DNA from: Terriglobia bacterium
GTDB taxonomy: Bacteria; Acidobacteriota; Terriglobia; Bryobacterales; UBA6623
NCBI GenBank assembly: GCA_009841225.1
Contig: VXMF01000021.1
Coordinates: forward strand, 11,171-75,170
DNA: 64,000 nt
Reading direction: 5' to 3'
Positions 7,178 through 16,269 of the stretch are shown here, piece by piece; positions within the stretch are counted from its first letter, which is position 1; the number at the start of each line of letters is the position of its first letter. The notes under the pieces are model-generated. The model did no database searches. It had not been told where the DNA came from and was given only the letters and a program-made list of their open reading frames with translations. Both the position numbers and the translations under genes were made by a program.

Positions 7178-8430
7178 TGCCGGTTGCCCTGACCAGCGAG
7201 ACGTCGGCCGACACCGACATAGGCCGCTGGGAGCGGCTATTGCGGCTGCGCGAGATGCTGGCCAAGCTCGCCTCCAGCAACCCCTTCTGGCAACAGCGGC
7301 TCGATGGCTTCGCGGCGCCGAACAACCTCGAGGAGTTTCGGCAACTGCCGCTGACTTCGAACCACGACCTTTCCGCGGATCAGATCGAGCACCCGCCGTT
7401 CGGCTCGAACCTGTCGGAGCCTCTCGCGAACTACTCCAAGTACCACCAGACATCCGGTACGACCGGCAAGCCCCTGTTGGTGCTGGACACGCCGCAAAGC
7501 TGGGACTGGTGGTGCGACTGCTGGGACAGCGTGCTGGATGTCTGCGGCCTGCGGGACGATGACCGCGCCTTCTTCGCCTTCTCGTACGCGCCGTTCATCG
7601 GATTCTGGTCCGCGCACGACGCGGTCGCGCGCAGGGGCATCCTGTCAGTCTCGGGCGGCGGGGCGCACACCGTGCGCCGCTTGCAGCTGCTCCGGGACCT
7701 AGACTGCACAGTACTGTTCTCGACGCCAACTTACTCGCTGCACATGGCAGCGGTCGCCGAAGAGCACGGCATTGACACGGCCAAGAGCTCGATTCGCAGC
7801 GTGATCCTAGCCGGCGAGCCGGGAGGCAGCATCCCAGCGACAAGGCACCGCATCGCGGAAGCCTGGGGCGCCCAAGTGTTCGACCACGCCGGTGCCAGCG
7901 AGGTCGGCGCCTACGGCCTGCCCTGCCCCCAGGGCCGGGGCGTGTTCATGAACGAGCGGGAGTTTATCGCCGAAGTGCTCGCGGTCGACGGAGAAGAGCC
8001 GGTCGCCGATGGCGCCACGGGCGAGCTGGTGGTCACAAACCTTGGCCGGGATTGCTGCCCGGTCGTGCGCTATCGCACGGGGGACTTGGTGCGGGCGCGA
8101 CGCTTGCCCGAGGGTTTGCTGCTGGAGGGCGGGGTCTTGGGCCGCGTCGACCAGATGATGCTGGTCCGTGGCGTCAACCTGCACCCTTCCGCCATCGAGG
8201 GGGCCGTCAGGCGGGCGGCGGGCAAGGCAGAATTCCGCATCACGGTGATGCGCACCGGGGCGATGGACGAGGCCGTAGTCGAGGTCGAAGCGGCGCCGGA
8301 TGCCTGTCACGTGATTGCCGAGGACGTCAACAGCAGCTTTGGCGTCCGGGTCGAAGTGCGCGGTGTCGAACGGAACAGCCTTCCGCGCTGGCAGGCCAAG
8401 GCCAAGCGGTTCCGCGACCTGCGGGACTGA
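7177..8430 (+). CDS. Phenylacetate-CoA ligase-like adenylate-forming enzyme
   Basis: A 417-residue ANL-superfamily protein of the PaaK type. The ATP-binding P-loop is HQTSGTTGKP (about 88-97). FSTPTYSLHM and ILAGEPGG occupy the positions of the PaaK acceptor region. FDHAGASEVG is the adenine-binding motif. VRYRTGDLV and GRVDQMMLVRGVNLHPSAIE are the hinge and C-terminal lid typical of PaaK. The lid lysine is probably in RWQAKAKRF. It would activate an aryl or acyl acid to its adenylate or CoA thioester. The substrate is unknown. It overlaps feoB by TGATG, so it is read from the iron operon. Siderophore-like or aromatic-acid metabolism are guesses from context only. Confidence 0.82.
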   Translation: MPVALTSETSADTDIGRWERLLRLREMLAKLASSNPFWQQRLDGFAAPNNLEEFRQLPLTSNHDLSADQIEHPPFGSNLSEPLANYSKYHQTSGTTGKPLLVLDTPQSWDWWCDCWDSVLDVCGLRDDDRAFFAFSYAPFIGFWSAHDAVARRGILSVSGGGAHTVRRLQLLRDLDCTVLFSTPTYSLHMAAVAEEHGIDTAKSSIRSVILAGEPGGSIPATRHRIAEAWGAQVFDHAGASEVGAYGLPCPQGRGVFMNEREFIAEVLAVDGEEPVADGATGELVVTNLGRDCCPVVRYRTGDLVRARRLPEGLLLEGGVLGRVDQMMLVRGVNLHPSAIEGAVRRAAGKAEFRITVMRTGAMDEAVVEVEAAPDACHVIAEDVNSSFGVRVEVRGVERNSLPRWQAKAKRFRDLRD

Positions 8431-8449
8431 CACTCCGCAGGGCGCCATA

Positions 8450-9862
8450 GTGGCCCCACTTCATTCCGGCCGGAAATCAGTCGTTCGGCTATTCCTAGCG
8501 ATCGCAATCACATCGCTGATAGGCACGCGCGCGGACCCAGCACCATCGCGGGCACCGAACTTCGTCGTCATCGTCGCGGACGATCTGGGAGTAGGAGATC
8601 TGGGCTGCTACGGCGGCACCAAGGCCAAGACACCGGCGCTGGACCGGATCGCATCCGAGGGGGTCCGACTAACAGAGTTCTACACTCCGGCACCGACCTG
8701 CTCGCCGGCCAGGGCAGCGTTGCTCACTGGCCGACACCCACTACGCACTGGGGTCACCCGAGTCTTTATCCCTAAAGAAGTCCAAGGCCTGCCAGCAGCG
8801 GAGCTGACTCTGGCGGAGCACTTGCGGGATGCCGGCTACGCCACAGCCTGCATCGGCAAGTGGCACCTGGGTGGCCGCAAGCAGCACCGTCCGCAGAATC
8901 ACGGCTTCGAAGACTTCTTCGGCGTCCTGTACAGCAACAACATGGTCTGGCTGGAGCGTCTGCAGTGGCCTCGCTTCGAACTCTTCGACAGCGCCCAAGT
9001 GATTGAATCGCCCGCCGACACCAGCCTGCTGACGAGGCGCTACACCCAGCGGGCGCTGGAGTTCGTCGAGCGCCACGCTGACGAACCGTTCCTGCTCTAC
9101 TTGGCTTACACGATGCCGCACGTGCCTCCGGCCGCGTCGAAGGAGTTCGCCGGGCGGTCCGGCCACGGCCTGTACGCGGACGTAGTCGAGGAACTGGACG
9201 CAAGCGTGGGCCAAGTGGTGGCCAAGCTAGGACAGCTGGGCTTGGACGGGGACACGTATGTCTTCTTCACGAGCGACAACGGCCCCTGGCCGGGCGATGC
9301 GTCCACGCCGGGTGGTTCGACCGGAGGCCTGCGAGGGGGCAAGGGGACAACCTGGGAAGGGGGACTGCGGATTCCGTTCCTCGCCCGGGCGCCGGGCCGC
9401 CTGCCGGCGGGCATGACACGGACCGGACCGGCGACGTTGATGGACATTTTCCCGACGGTGAGCACGCTGGCGGGTCTGGCCATGCCCAGCGACCGAACCT
9501 TCGACGGCCGCGACATCAGCTCCGTGCTGCGCGGTGAGGGCGATGCCCCAGAGAGGGATCTCTACTTCAGCAATCGCAATAGGATCAATGCAGTCCGGTC
9601 GGGTGTCTGGAAGCTCCACCTGCGCGAGCGGCCCTTGGACAAGAAGGGCCAGCCGAAAGGCTCGCGCGAATTCGAACCGCCTCTGCTGTACCGATTGCCC
9701 ACCGACCCGTCTGAGAGCGACAACGTCGCTCAAAACCACCCGGAAGTCGTCGCTCGCCTGCAAACGAACGCAAAACTATACGAAGACGGACTCGATCCGG
9801 GTCTCAAGCTCCGGCCATTCGGCTGGGCGATTGTCCGCGGGCTACTCACGCCCGCCCCTTAG
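8450..9862 (+). CDS. Exported sulfatase, arylsulfatase A type
   Basis: A 470-residue type I sulfatase. The GTG start follows an AGGG ribosome-binding site and gives a signal peptide (RLFLAIAITSLIGTRA, about 12-27). The metal-binding start NFVVIVADDLGVGDLGCYGG is followed by the modification motif C84-S-P-A-R, whose cysteine must be converted to formylglycine, and by TGRHP. GKWHLGG, DNGPW and LRGGKGTTWEGGLRIP complete the family set. It cleaves sulfate esters from a periplasmic or extracellular substrate, probably a polysaccharide. No formylglycine-generating enzyme is in the window. It begins 19 nt after the ligase gene. The frame extends upstream but into non-homologous sequence. Confidence 0.88.
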   Translation: MAPLHSGRKSVVRLFLAIAITSLIGTRADPAPSRAPNFVVIVADDLGVGDLGCYGGTKAKTPALDRIASEGVRLTEFYTPAPTCSPARAALLTGRHPLRTGVTRVFIPKEVQGLPAAELTLAEHLRDAGYATACIGKWHLGGRKQHRPQNHGFEDFFGVLYSNNMVWLERLQWPRFELFDSAQVIESPADTSLLTRRYTQRALEFVERHADEPFLLYLAYTMPHVPPAASKEFAGRSGHGLYADVVEELDASVGQVVAKLGQLGLDGDTYVFFTSDNGPWPGDASTPGGSTGGLRGGKGTTWEGGLRIPFLARAPGRLPAGMTRTGPATLMDIFPTVSTLAGLAMPSDRTFDGRDISSVLRGEGDAPERDLYFSNRNRINAVRSGVWKLHLRERPLDKKGQPKGSREFEPPLLYRLPTDPSESDNVAQNHPEVVARLQTNAKLYEDGLDPGLKLRPFGWAIVRGLLTPAP

Positions 9863-9890
9863 GGAATCAGGACGCCAGTACCGGTCGGCT

Positions 9891-11315
9891 TTACTGGGCG
9901 AAGCAGTACAGGGCTTTGCTGGTCCGGACAAACAACCTGCCATCCATGATCACGGGAGTGGCATAGACCTCTTCGCCCATCGCGTTCGTGCGAATGACCT
10001 CCCACTCAGGCCCGGGCCTGATCACCGAGATCTGGCCTGTCTCGTCCGCGGTGAAGATCTTGCCGTCCGCAGCCACAGGAGAAGCGAAGTAGCGCCCCAG
10101 GGCTTCGCGCAGCCGCGCTTGTTTCAAGACGCTGCCGTCCTCGGCGCTCAGCGCCGTCATGATGCCGCCATCCTTGGTGAGATAGACGACGCCATCGTAG
10201 AGCAGCGGCGACGGGACATTGGGGAGGCTCTTGTAATAGAGCCACTGCACGGCGCCCTCGGTCATGTCGCCTTTGCCGCCGAGCTTGATCTTGCGCACGG
10301 CGTTGACGGCGCGCCGCTTGCGCCGGTGATGCTCCCAGTCGCGCAGTTCCATGTAGCCAGAATTGTCCAAATCGTAGCTATCGAGGCCGTTGCGAACCCG
10401 CTTGCCGAAGCGCTCCGACAGCTCGGCGGCTGACAGCCTGCCGTCGCCATCCGTATCCAATGCGGACAAGACGTCAGCAAAGGGCGGAACCTCTTCCTGC
10501 TGGCCCAAATCGGCGCTCCCAGCCCATCCGAGCACGTAAGCGTAGCCTTGGTCATCCAGCACGGGCGTGGGCTTGAGCTGCCACGTTAACCCCTGCACCC
10601 ACCAGACCTTCTCGCCGCTGCCGACGTCGTAGGCGGACAGTTCGTACGATCCAGCCACCAACACTTGCACGCCTCCGTCGTCTGGCTGGTAAACGACGGG
10701 CGTCGAGAAACCGCGCAACGAGTATGGCCGCTCGTTGCGCCAAACGACATCGCCCGTGGATGCGTCCACGGCCAGCATGAATGAGTCCGTTTCGGCATCG
10801 CAGATCTGGATCACTTTGCCGTCGACGAGTACCGGCGAAGAGCCCATCCCCATCGGGTTGTTAAAAGGCCCGAGCGGGATGCGCCAGAGCTCATTGCCGT
10901 CCGGCCCGTAGGCAACCAAGCCGAAGTCCTGAAAGAACGCGAACACGCTCTGCCCGTCCGTCGCGACGCTCGGAGAGGCCGCGTTGTTGGGAGAGCGCAG
11001 CTGGCCGGCCCGCTCGCGGACAATCTCCCGGCGCCACTTGATGCGGCCGGTGGAGCGATCTAGCGAGAACGTAATCAGCTTCTCGTCCGCGATGCCGGTT
11101 AGGAAGATGCTGTCCTCGCCGAAGACCGGGGATGACAGTCCTTCGGGCAGCGGCGTTTTCCAGACGACATTCGCCTCCGGCCCGAACTCTTCGGGAATAC
11201 CGACTTCGGCGGAAACGCCCCCGCCATTGGGCCCGCGGAACCTGTCCCAGACCAGTTCGGACGCACTTGCAACGCACAGAGAAGCCGCCAGCACGAGTGC
11301 CAGAATTGACGCCAT
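9891..11315 (-). CDS. Exported PQQ-like beta-propeller protein with EF hands
   Basis: A 474-residue exported protein. The signal peptide (MASILALVLAASLCVASA) is followed by WDRFRGPNGGG and repeated propeller blades (VVWKTPLPEG, GRIKWRREI, NELWRIPLG, GDVVWRNERP). Inside the propeller, about residues 283-325 hold two EF-hand loops, DTDGDGRLSAAEL and DLDNSGYMELRDW, predicting calcium binding. Proteins of this WDRFRGPNG group are common in Planctomycetes and Acidobacteria and lack a proven enzyme activity. I chose the ATG at 11315 because TATAGT (11323-11328 on the minus strand) sits 7 nt before it. A GTG three codons upstream is the alternative. It converges with the sulfatase gene. Confidence 0.82.
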   Translation of the reverse strand: MASILALVLAASLCVASASELVWDRFRGPNGGGVSAEVGIPEEFGPEANVVWKTPLPEGLSSPVFGEDSIFLTGIADEKLITFSLDRSTGRIKWRREIVRERAGQLRSPNNAASPSVATDGQSVFAFFQDFGLVAYGPDGNELWRIPLGPFNNPMGMGSSPVLVDGKVIQICDAETDSFMLAVDASTGDVVWRNERPYSLRGFSTPVVYQPDDGGVQVLVAGSYELSAYDVGSGEKVWWVQGLTWQLKPTPVLDDQGYAYVLGWAGSADLGQQEEVPPFADVLSALDTDGDGRLSAAELSERFGKRVRNGLDSYDLDNSGYMELRDWEHHRRKRRAVNAVRKIKLGGKGDMTEGAVQWLYYKSLPNVPSPLLYDGVVYLTKDGGIMTALSAEDGSVLKQARLREALGRYFASPVAADGKIFTADETGQISVIRPGPEWEVIRTNAMGEEVYATPVIMDGRLFVRTSKALYCFAQ

Positions 11316-11732
11316 AGCGGGCACTATATCACGCTCCTAGCCCCGCCACTCACGAAGCGAGTCGCTCACCGCGCGTGACAACTGTGGTGACGCCTCAGCG
11401 GCCGCACGCTCCGGCTGCGAGCCAATCCCTCGATCACTTCGATGCACTTGGTGGAGCCCCGGCACACCTGGATCAACCTCGGACTAACCGAGGGCTGACA
11501 CAGGCAGCGAAGCCCCGCACAGGACCTACCGATGAGCGGGGAATCCGTAGGCATCGCCCAAAAGGGCATCAGCAGATCGGTCTTCGGAGGCGCGCTTGTG
11601 CGGCAGGTGCGAGCGCGGCGGGCTCCCGCAAACTCGATATAGCGCTGGTCCTCGCCGGCGACTCGGGAAAGCCGTCGTCGCCGAGCCCGAAACGAGCAGA
11701 TTCAGGGTGCCAGACTGAGCCGCGACAACGCG
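11316..11732. other. Intergenic region, no gene seen
   Basis: About 410 bases between the start of the propeller gene and the stop of the DUF2911 gene. Short open frames exist on both strands but show no recognisable protein family, start signal or codon pattern. The TATAGT -10 hexamer of the propeller gene is at its left edge. Nothing else is identified. Confidence 0.6.
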
Positions 11733-12341
11733 CTAGGGCAGCGAGAAGCTGACCGTCGCAAGGGTCTTTTCCCACATCAACGCGAGGGTGCCGCCCTCGG
11801 CTGTCACGTCCACGAACGCATACGTGAGCTGCTCGTACGACACGGGCATGCTGCTGAGGTCCATGCTGACGCGCAGCACGTCCTTGTCGGGCGTGTAGTT
11901 GTACGCTCCCCAGAGGCCCTCGCCCGGTTCGCGGAAACCATCCTTGGCCGCGTGCGTGGACAGGATCAGCGTCCAGTCGCCTTCCTTGAGGTCGACGAAC
12001 ATGCTGTACTCGCCCGCCGGCACGGTCTTGTCACCAATCTTGAGGTCGGCCTCGGTCGTCAAGCGCGTCGACTTGTTCGCACCGGCCCTCCAGACCGGAG
12101 CGCCGGCGTTCGCACCCTTGCCATAGTCGCTTCCGGCGCCGAAGAAACCGGTGCGCCCGCGCAGAATGGGCCGTCCGTAATCGATACTGATCCATTTGCC
12201 CCCAACGTAGTTGCGGCCCTCATATGAGCCTCCTACCTGGATGGCGGCCTCGCCGCGAGGCGAGGCGGGGCGCTGAGCGAGAGCTGCGTTGGCAGCGACC
12301 AACAGCACAGCCATAATCAGCGGGAATCGAAATGTGCGCAT
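11733..12341 (-). CDS. DUF2911 exported protein
   Basis: A 202-residue protein with a signal peptide (residues 1-22, ending ALAQ). The mature part shows the DUF2911 pattern: a first block around ISIDYGRPILRGR, a second with WRAGANKSTRLTTEADLKI and VPAGEYSMF, and a C-terminal beta-rich block. The family is common in Acidobacteria and Bacteroidetes, is secreted or periplasmic, and has no known function. A strong Shine-Dalgarno sequence, AAGGAGGT, lies 6 nt before the ATG. It stands alone between two minus- and plus-strand neighbours. Confidence 0.85.
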   Translation of the reverse strand: MRTFRFPLIMAVLLVAANAALAQRPASPRGEAAIQVGGSYEGRNYVGGKWISIDYGRPILRGRTGFFGAGSDYGKGANAGAPVWRAGANKSTRLTTEADLKIGDKTVPAGEYSMFVDLKEGDWTLILSTHAAKDGFREPGEGLWGAYNYTPDKDVLRVSMDLSSMPVSYEQLTYAFVDVTAEGGTLALMWEKTLATVSFSLP

Positions 12342-12613
12342 CGTTAGACCTCCTTGCGCGGGCTTCCGCCCAAAATGCCAAGCCTATCAGATTTCGCCTG
12401 TCTCTACTGGGTGAAGCCCTCACCTACACCACAAAGCTGTTAGGCGGCCCACAGTGGCAGGTGACCGGCACTGCCGGCCAGATGCCAGGCACGGCAGTCC
12501 CGATGACCGGCATGGACTGAATCGCGAGTCCAGAACGGCGCGCCTGTCAGTCTCACCAAACTAAAGCGCTACCCGGAACTCGGTCTGATGGACAAGAATG
12601 GAGTGGCAGCCGT

Positions 12614-15544
12614 ATGCGATTTCACCGTGGTGCTCCAGGCCCTCCGGCACTGGCCAATCTTATTCGCGACGTGATCCCGCTCGGGTCTTCAGCGTCGCGC
12701 CTGTTGTGCCTTGCGGCTCTCCCGGTCCTTGCTGTGACAGCCGCGGCTCAGACCACCAACGTTCGGCATGATCTCAGCGAAACTGTTCAGGCCTCCGGGA
12801 ACTGGAATTGGCCCGTATACCTCGGGGACCAGACCAGAAATCAGTATTCGCCGCTGGCCCAGATCAACGCAACCAACGTGCACCGCCTCCAACCCGCTTG
12901 GGAGTACCGGGCCGGGGACGCCACGGAGCGTTCCACGATGTACTCGAATCCGCTGGTTGTCGATGGCGTACTCTACGCCGTCACGCCAAGCCTGAGCGCC
13001 GTGGCCCTGGACGCCACGACCGGGGAGCGCATTTGGCTCTTCGACCCTTCCGTGCACAACAACGGCACGGTCATCCGGCAGCGGAATCGTGGGGTCACGT
13101 ACTGGAAAGGGTCCGAGGGCGAGAGAATCTTCCACTTCGTTCGCGACCGAGCGTACGCCATTGACGCGCGGTCCGGAGAGCTGATTCGGTCGTTTGGAAA
13201 CCAGGGCTACATCGACCTCCGCGAGAATCTCGGCGTCGATCCGGAAGGGGTCGCGCTGCAGATGACCACCCCGGGGGCGGTATACAAGAACCTGCTCATC
13301 CTCGGGTGCAGGGTGAACGAGTCCTACGGTTCCTCGCCCGGTCCGATCCGGGCGTTCGACGCGGTGACCGGCGAGCTCGAGTGGGCCTTCCACACGATCC
13401 CTCGCCCCGGCGAGTTCGGGCACGACACATGGTCATGGCCGGAGGGGGAAACGTTCGGTGGCGGCAATGCTTGGGGCGGCGTCACGATTGATGAGGAACG
13501 CGGCTGGGCTTTCGTGGGCACCGGGGCTGTCACGGACGATTTCTACGGGGCATTCCGGAAGGGAAAGAACCTGTTCGCCAACAGCGTGATCGCGCTGGAT
13601 GCCGCGACTGGCGAACGCAAGTGGCACTACCAAATCGTTCGCCACGACATCTGGGACTACGACCTGCCGGCAGCCCCGATCCTGGTCACCCTCCGGTCCG
13701 GAGGCAACGAGCGCGATGCTGTCGTCCAGCTAACCAAGATGGGCCTCACGTTCGTGCTAGACCGCGATACCGGCGAGCCAATCTTCCCGGTTCACGACCT
13801 GCCAGTGCCGAGTTCGGACGTGCCAGGCGAGGAGACGTGGCCGACTCAGCCGTTCCCCATCCTCCCCCCGCCGCTCGGGCGCATCGGGATCACGGAAGCG
13901 GATCTGACGAACATCACCCCGGAGGCTCGCGAGCATGCCGTGCGGGAGTTCAGGAAGTACCGGTCCGGTTCGATTTACACGCCTCCCAGCCTACAAGGAA
14001 CCCTGACGCTGCCCGGCCACCTCGGCGGCTCGCAATGGAACGGAGGGTCCTTTGACCCGCAGTTGAACACGCTTTACGTCAACGTCAACGAGGCGCCAAC
14101 CATTGGGAGACTGCGACCTGCATACGGAAGCGACTCGCGCGAGGAGCAGACCACGGCCGACAGGGGGCGAGAGATCTACGAAACCCACTGCATGGCCTGC
14201 CACGGTTCCGACCGGCGCGGGACGTCCGAGCCGGGCACCAGCCTCGTCAATCTCGGCTTGGACCGCGAGGAGCTAGACGCCGCCATTTCGGAAGGGCGCA
14301 ACAACATGCCCGCGTACCCGCAGTTCGGAGCGGAGGAACTGGACGCCATCGCCGCCTTCATCGACAGCGCGCCGGACACGGCCGCCAGCAGCGGCGGGTC
14401 TCGCGCGCACCGGTATTCGATCGACGGCTACTCCGTGTTCACGGACCCTCACGGGGTGCCAGCGATCGCACCCCCTTGGGGAACCCTAAACGCGATTGAC
14501 TTGCTGACCGGCAAGATCCGGTGGAAGGTTCCACTGGGCGAGTATCCCGAGCTCGTGGCCAAGGGCATCCGCAATACCGGCACGATGAACTTCGGGGGTG
14601 CAGTCGCCACGGCCGGGGGCGTTATTTTCGTCGCCGCCACGGCCGACGAGAAGATCCGCGCCTTCGAAAAGCACTCCGGCCGAGTTCTCTGGGAGTACCA
14701 GCTGCCTGCCGGGGGGTACGCCACGCCCAGCGTTTACCAAGCCGAGGGCAAGCAGTATGTGGTGATCGCGGCAGGCGGCAGCGGCAAGAACGGCACCAAG
14801 TCGGGAGACTCGATCATCGCGTTCGCATTGCCCGAGGAAGAGGAGCGCGCAGCAGCGGGCTCCGACTGGATCGAGCTCTTCGACGGCAAGACGCTGGACG
14901 GGTGGGTGCACATGAACGGCTTTCACAACTTCACCGTCGAGGACGGTGCCATCGTCGGCCGGACCGTAGAGGCCAGCGCGAGGATGAACTCGTTCCTATG
15001 CTCGCTACAGCAGTTTGACGACTTCGAACTCGAGGCTGAAACCTACCTGGATCCGATCACGAACTCCGGCATTCAGATCCGAACGAAGATCCGGCCCATG
15101 TCGGCGGCCGGCGAAGCCGCGCTGAGGACGGCGGGAAGACCGGGCAGAGTGAATGGGCCGCAGATGGAGATCCGGCGGTACTACCCGGGCCAGCCGACGA
15201 CCGGCGTCCTGTACGGGGAAGCGCTGGGCATCGGGTGGATGTCCTCACAAGAGAAGATCGACGCGGGTCACCGCCACTACATCGCGGACGGCTGGAACAA
15301 GCTTCGGATCGTGGCGAGGGGGCCGCGAATCCAGACCTGGGTGAACGGCCACATGATCGAGGACCTCGTCAACGAGGAGGTATACAAGACCCACCAGCAA
15401 GGCTTCATCGGCCTTCAGGTGCACGGGATCAATGAGAACGACATCTCCCGGCCAGTTCATGCCGGCAGGGGAATCACGACGAGCCAGCCCTTGATCGTAA
15501 AGTGGCGCAACATCCGGGTGCGTCCGCTGCCTCGCGACGATTGA
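12614..15544 (+). CDS. Quinoprotein dehydrogenase fused to cytochrome c and DUF1080
   Basis: A 976-residue exported protein in three parts. The signal region (about 25-45) is followed by an eight-bladed PQQ-dependent dehydrogenase propeller with WPVYLGDQTRNQYSPLAQI, HDIWDYDLPAAP and WGTLNAIDLLTGKIRWKVPLG. A cytochrome c insert near residue 525 contains the haem site CMACH with a downstream methionine in NNMPAYPQF. The C-terminus from about 750 is a DUF1080 (3-keto-disaccharide hydrolase-like lectin) domain starting WIELFDGKTLDGWV. It probably oxidises an alcohol or sugar in the periplasm and passes electrons to its own haem, with the DUF1080 module binding or cutting a glycan. The 270-base gap before it holds nothing I recognise. 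Confidence 0.87.
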   Translation: MRFHRGAPGPPALANLIRDVIPLGSSASRLLCLAALPVLAVTAAAQTTNVRHDLSETVQASGNWNWPVYLGDQTRNQYSPLAQINATNVHRLQPAWEYRAGDATERSTMYSNPLVVDGVLYAVTPSLSAVALDATTGERIWLFDPSVHNNGTVIRQRNRGVTYWKGSEGERIFHFVRDRAYAIDARSGELIRSFGNQGYIDLRENLGVDPEGVALQMTTPGAVYKNLLILGCRVNESYGSSPGPIRAFDAVTGELEWAFHTIPRPGEFGHDTWSWPEGETFGGGNAWGGVTIDEERGWAFVGTGAVTDDFYGAFRKGKNLFANSVIALDAATGERKWHYQIVRHDIWDYDLPAAPILVTLRSGGNERDAVVQLTKMGLTFVLDRDTGEPIFPVHDLPVPSSDVPGEETWPTQPFPILPPPLGRIGITEADLTNITPEAREHAVREFRKYRSGSIYTPPSLQGTLTLPGHLGGSQWNGGSFDPQLNTLYVNVNEAPTIGRLRPAYGSDSREEQTTADRGREIYETHCMACHGSDRRGTSEPGTSLVNLGLDREELDAAISEGRNNMPAYPQFGAEELDAIAAFIDSAPDTAASSGGSRAHRYSIDGYSVFTDPHGVPAIAPPWGTLNAIDLLTGKIRWKVPLGEYPELVAKGIRNTGTMNFGGAVATAGGVIFVAATADEKIRAFEKHSGRVLWEYQLPAGGYATPSVYQAEGKQYVVIAAGGSGKNGTKSGDSIIAFALPEEEERAAAGSDWIELFDGKTLDGWVHMNGFHNFTVEDGAIVGRTVEASARMNSFLCSLQQFDDFELEAETYLDPITNSGIQIRTKIRPMSAAGEAALRTAGRPGRVNGPQMEIRRYYPGQPTTGVLYGEALGIGWMSSQEKIDAGHRHYIADGWNKLRIVARGPRIQTWVNGHMIEDLVNEEVYKTHQQGFIGLQVHGINENDISRPVHAGRGITTSQPLIVKWRNIRVRPLPRDD

Positions 15545-15843
15545 TCGCACCCCCGCACGCGCGCGGCTCCGATGGAAGCGCAGGGCACCCCCCGGGGCTA
15601 GGCCAATGGATGGGCCTGACCTACCGCTGGGTTGTCGCCGCAGCAGCACCTGCGCGCTTGCGCCGCCACCCCTGAGACAGTCCTGGACACGGAGGAACCC
15701 AACTGGCAACAAACCGGGCCGGAAGTTCGCGCGGATGGAAGGACGGCGCCACGACGAATCAGGGTTCCATGCGAGCAATTCGGAACTCGACAGGGAGGGC
15801 GCCCATGCTTCGGTGGGAGTCTCGGGCACCGCAGAAACGAACG

Positions 15844-15873
15844 TTGACCGGCCGGCGGCCTGTGTGCTATCGT
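15844..15873 (+). promoter_or_regulatory. Candidate promoter of the B12 uptake operon
   Basis: TTGACC (15844-15849) and TATCGT (15868-15873) are separated by 18 nt. Transcription would start near 15880, just before the cobalamin riboswitch fold. Non-coding sequence from 15545 to here holds nothing else I recognise. Confidence 0.45.
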
Positions 15874-15880
15874 TCGTACT

Positions 15881-16075
15881 GCTTGGAGGAGCCCGTTTGG
15901 GCTCAATAGGGAAGCCCGGTGCAATTCCGGCACGGTCCCGCCACTGTGAGCGACAAGCTGGTCCGAGACACCACTGAGGCAGCAGCCTTGGGAAGGTCGG
16001 TTCGGCGCGCGCATCTGTTGCGTTGGAAGTCGCGAGTCAGGAGACCTGCCTCCGAGCGTGTGAAGCGCACACTTC
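15881..16075 (+). promoter_or_regulatory. Cobalamin (adenosylcobalamin-type) riboswitch
   Basis: The conserved core is easily read: AATAGGGAAGCCCGGTGCAA followed by TTCCGGCACGGTCCCGCCACTG (15906-15946), then TTGGGAAGG (15988-15996), then the B12 box AGTCAGGAGACCTGCC (16035-16050). A hairpin, GTGTG-AAGC-GCACAC (about 16059-16073), follows in the position of the P13 kissing-loop element. When B12 is bound the aptamer is expected to shut off the downstream genes. Those genes are a TonB receptor and three BtuFCD-like proteins, so the element fits negative feedback on B12 import. Confidence 0.92.
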
Positions 16076-16196
16076 CGCGAGGTACGGATGAGCGATCTGG
16101 AAACATACTTGCCGCTAGAGTCAGGCCCTAGTCTGCCTGCATCAGGCTCTGCCAAGTCTTCCCAGCGAACCTCTCTCGAATCCCGGCGCTAGAGCA

Positions 16197-16216
16197 GGGC
16201 CCGCAATTGCGGGCTC
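16197..16216 (+). promoter_or_regulatory. Stable hairpin between riboswitch and TonB receptor gene
   Basis: GCCCGCAATTGCGGGC (16199-16214) is a perfect palindrome with about two more pairs outside. No T-run follows. It lies 56 nt before the start codon at 16270 and may be part of the riboswitch expression platform or stabilise the leader. The real ribosome-binding site, AGGAGG (16257-16262), lies outside the hairpin. Confidence 0.4.
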
Positions 16217-16269
16217 CCGGAAAGGTGCGCCTTGTTGGCATCCGCGGAGACGGACCAGGAGGCAACCTG

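Noticed and set aside
15545..15843. Possible small genes between the quinoprotein and the riboswitch
   Set aside because: Several short frames exist on both strands but none has a start signal, family resemblance or conserved layout.
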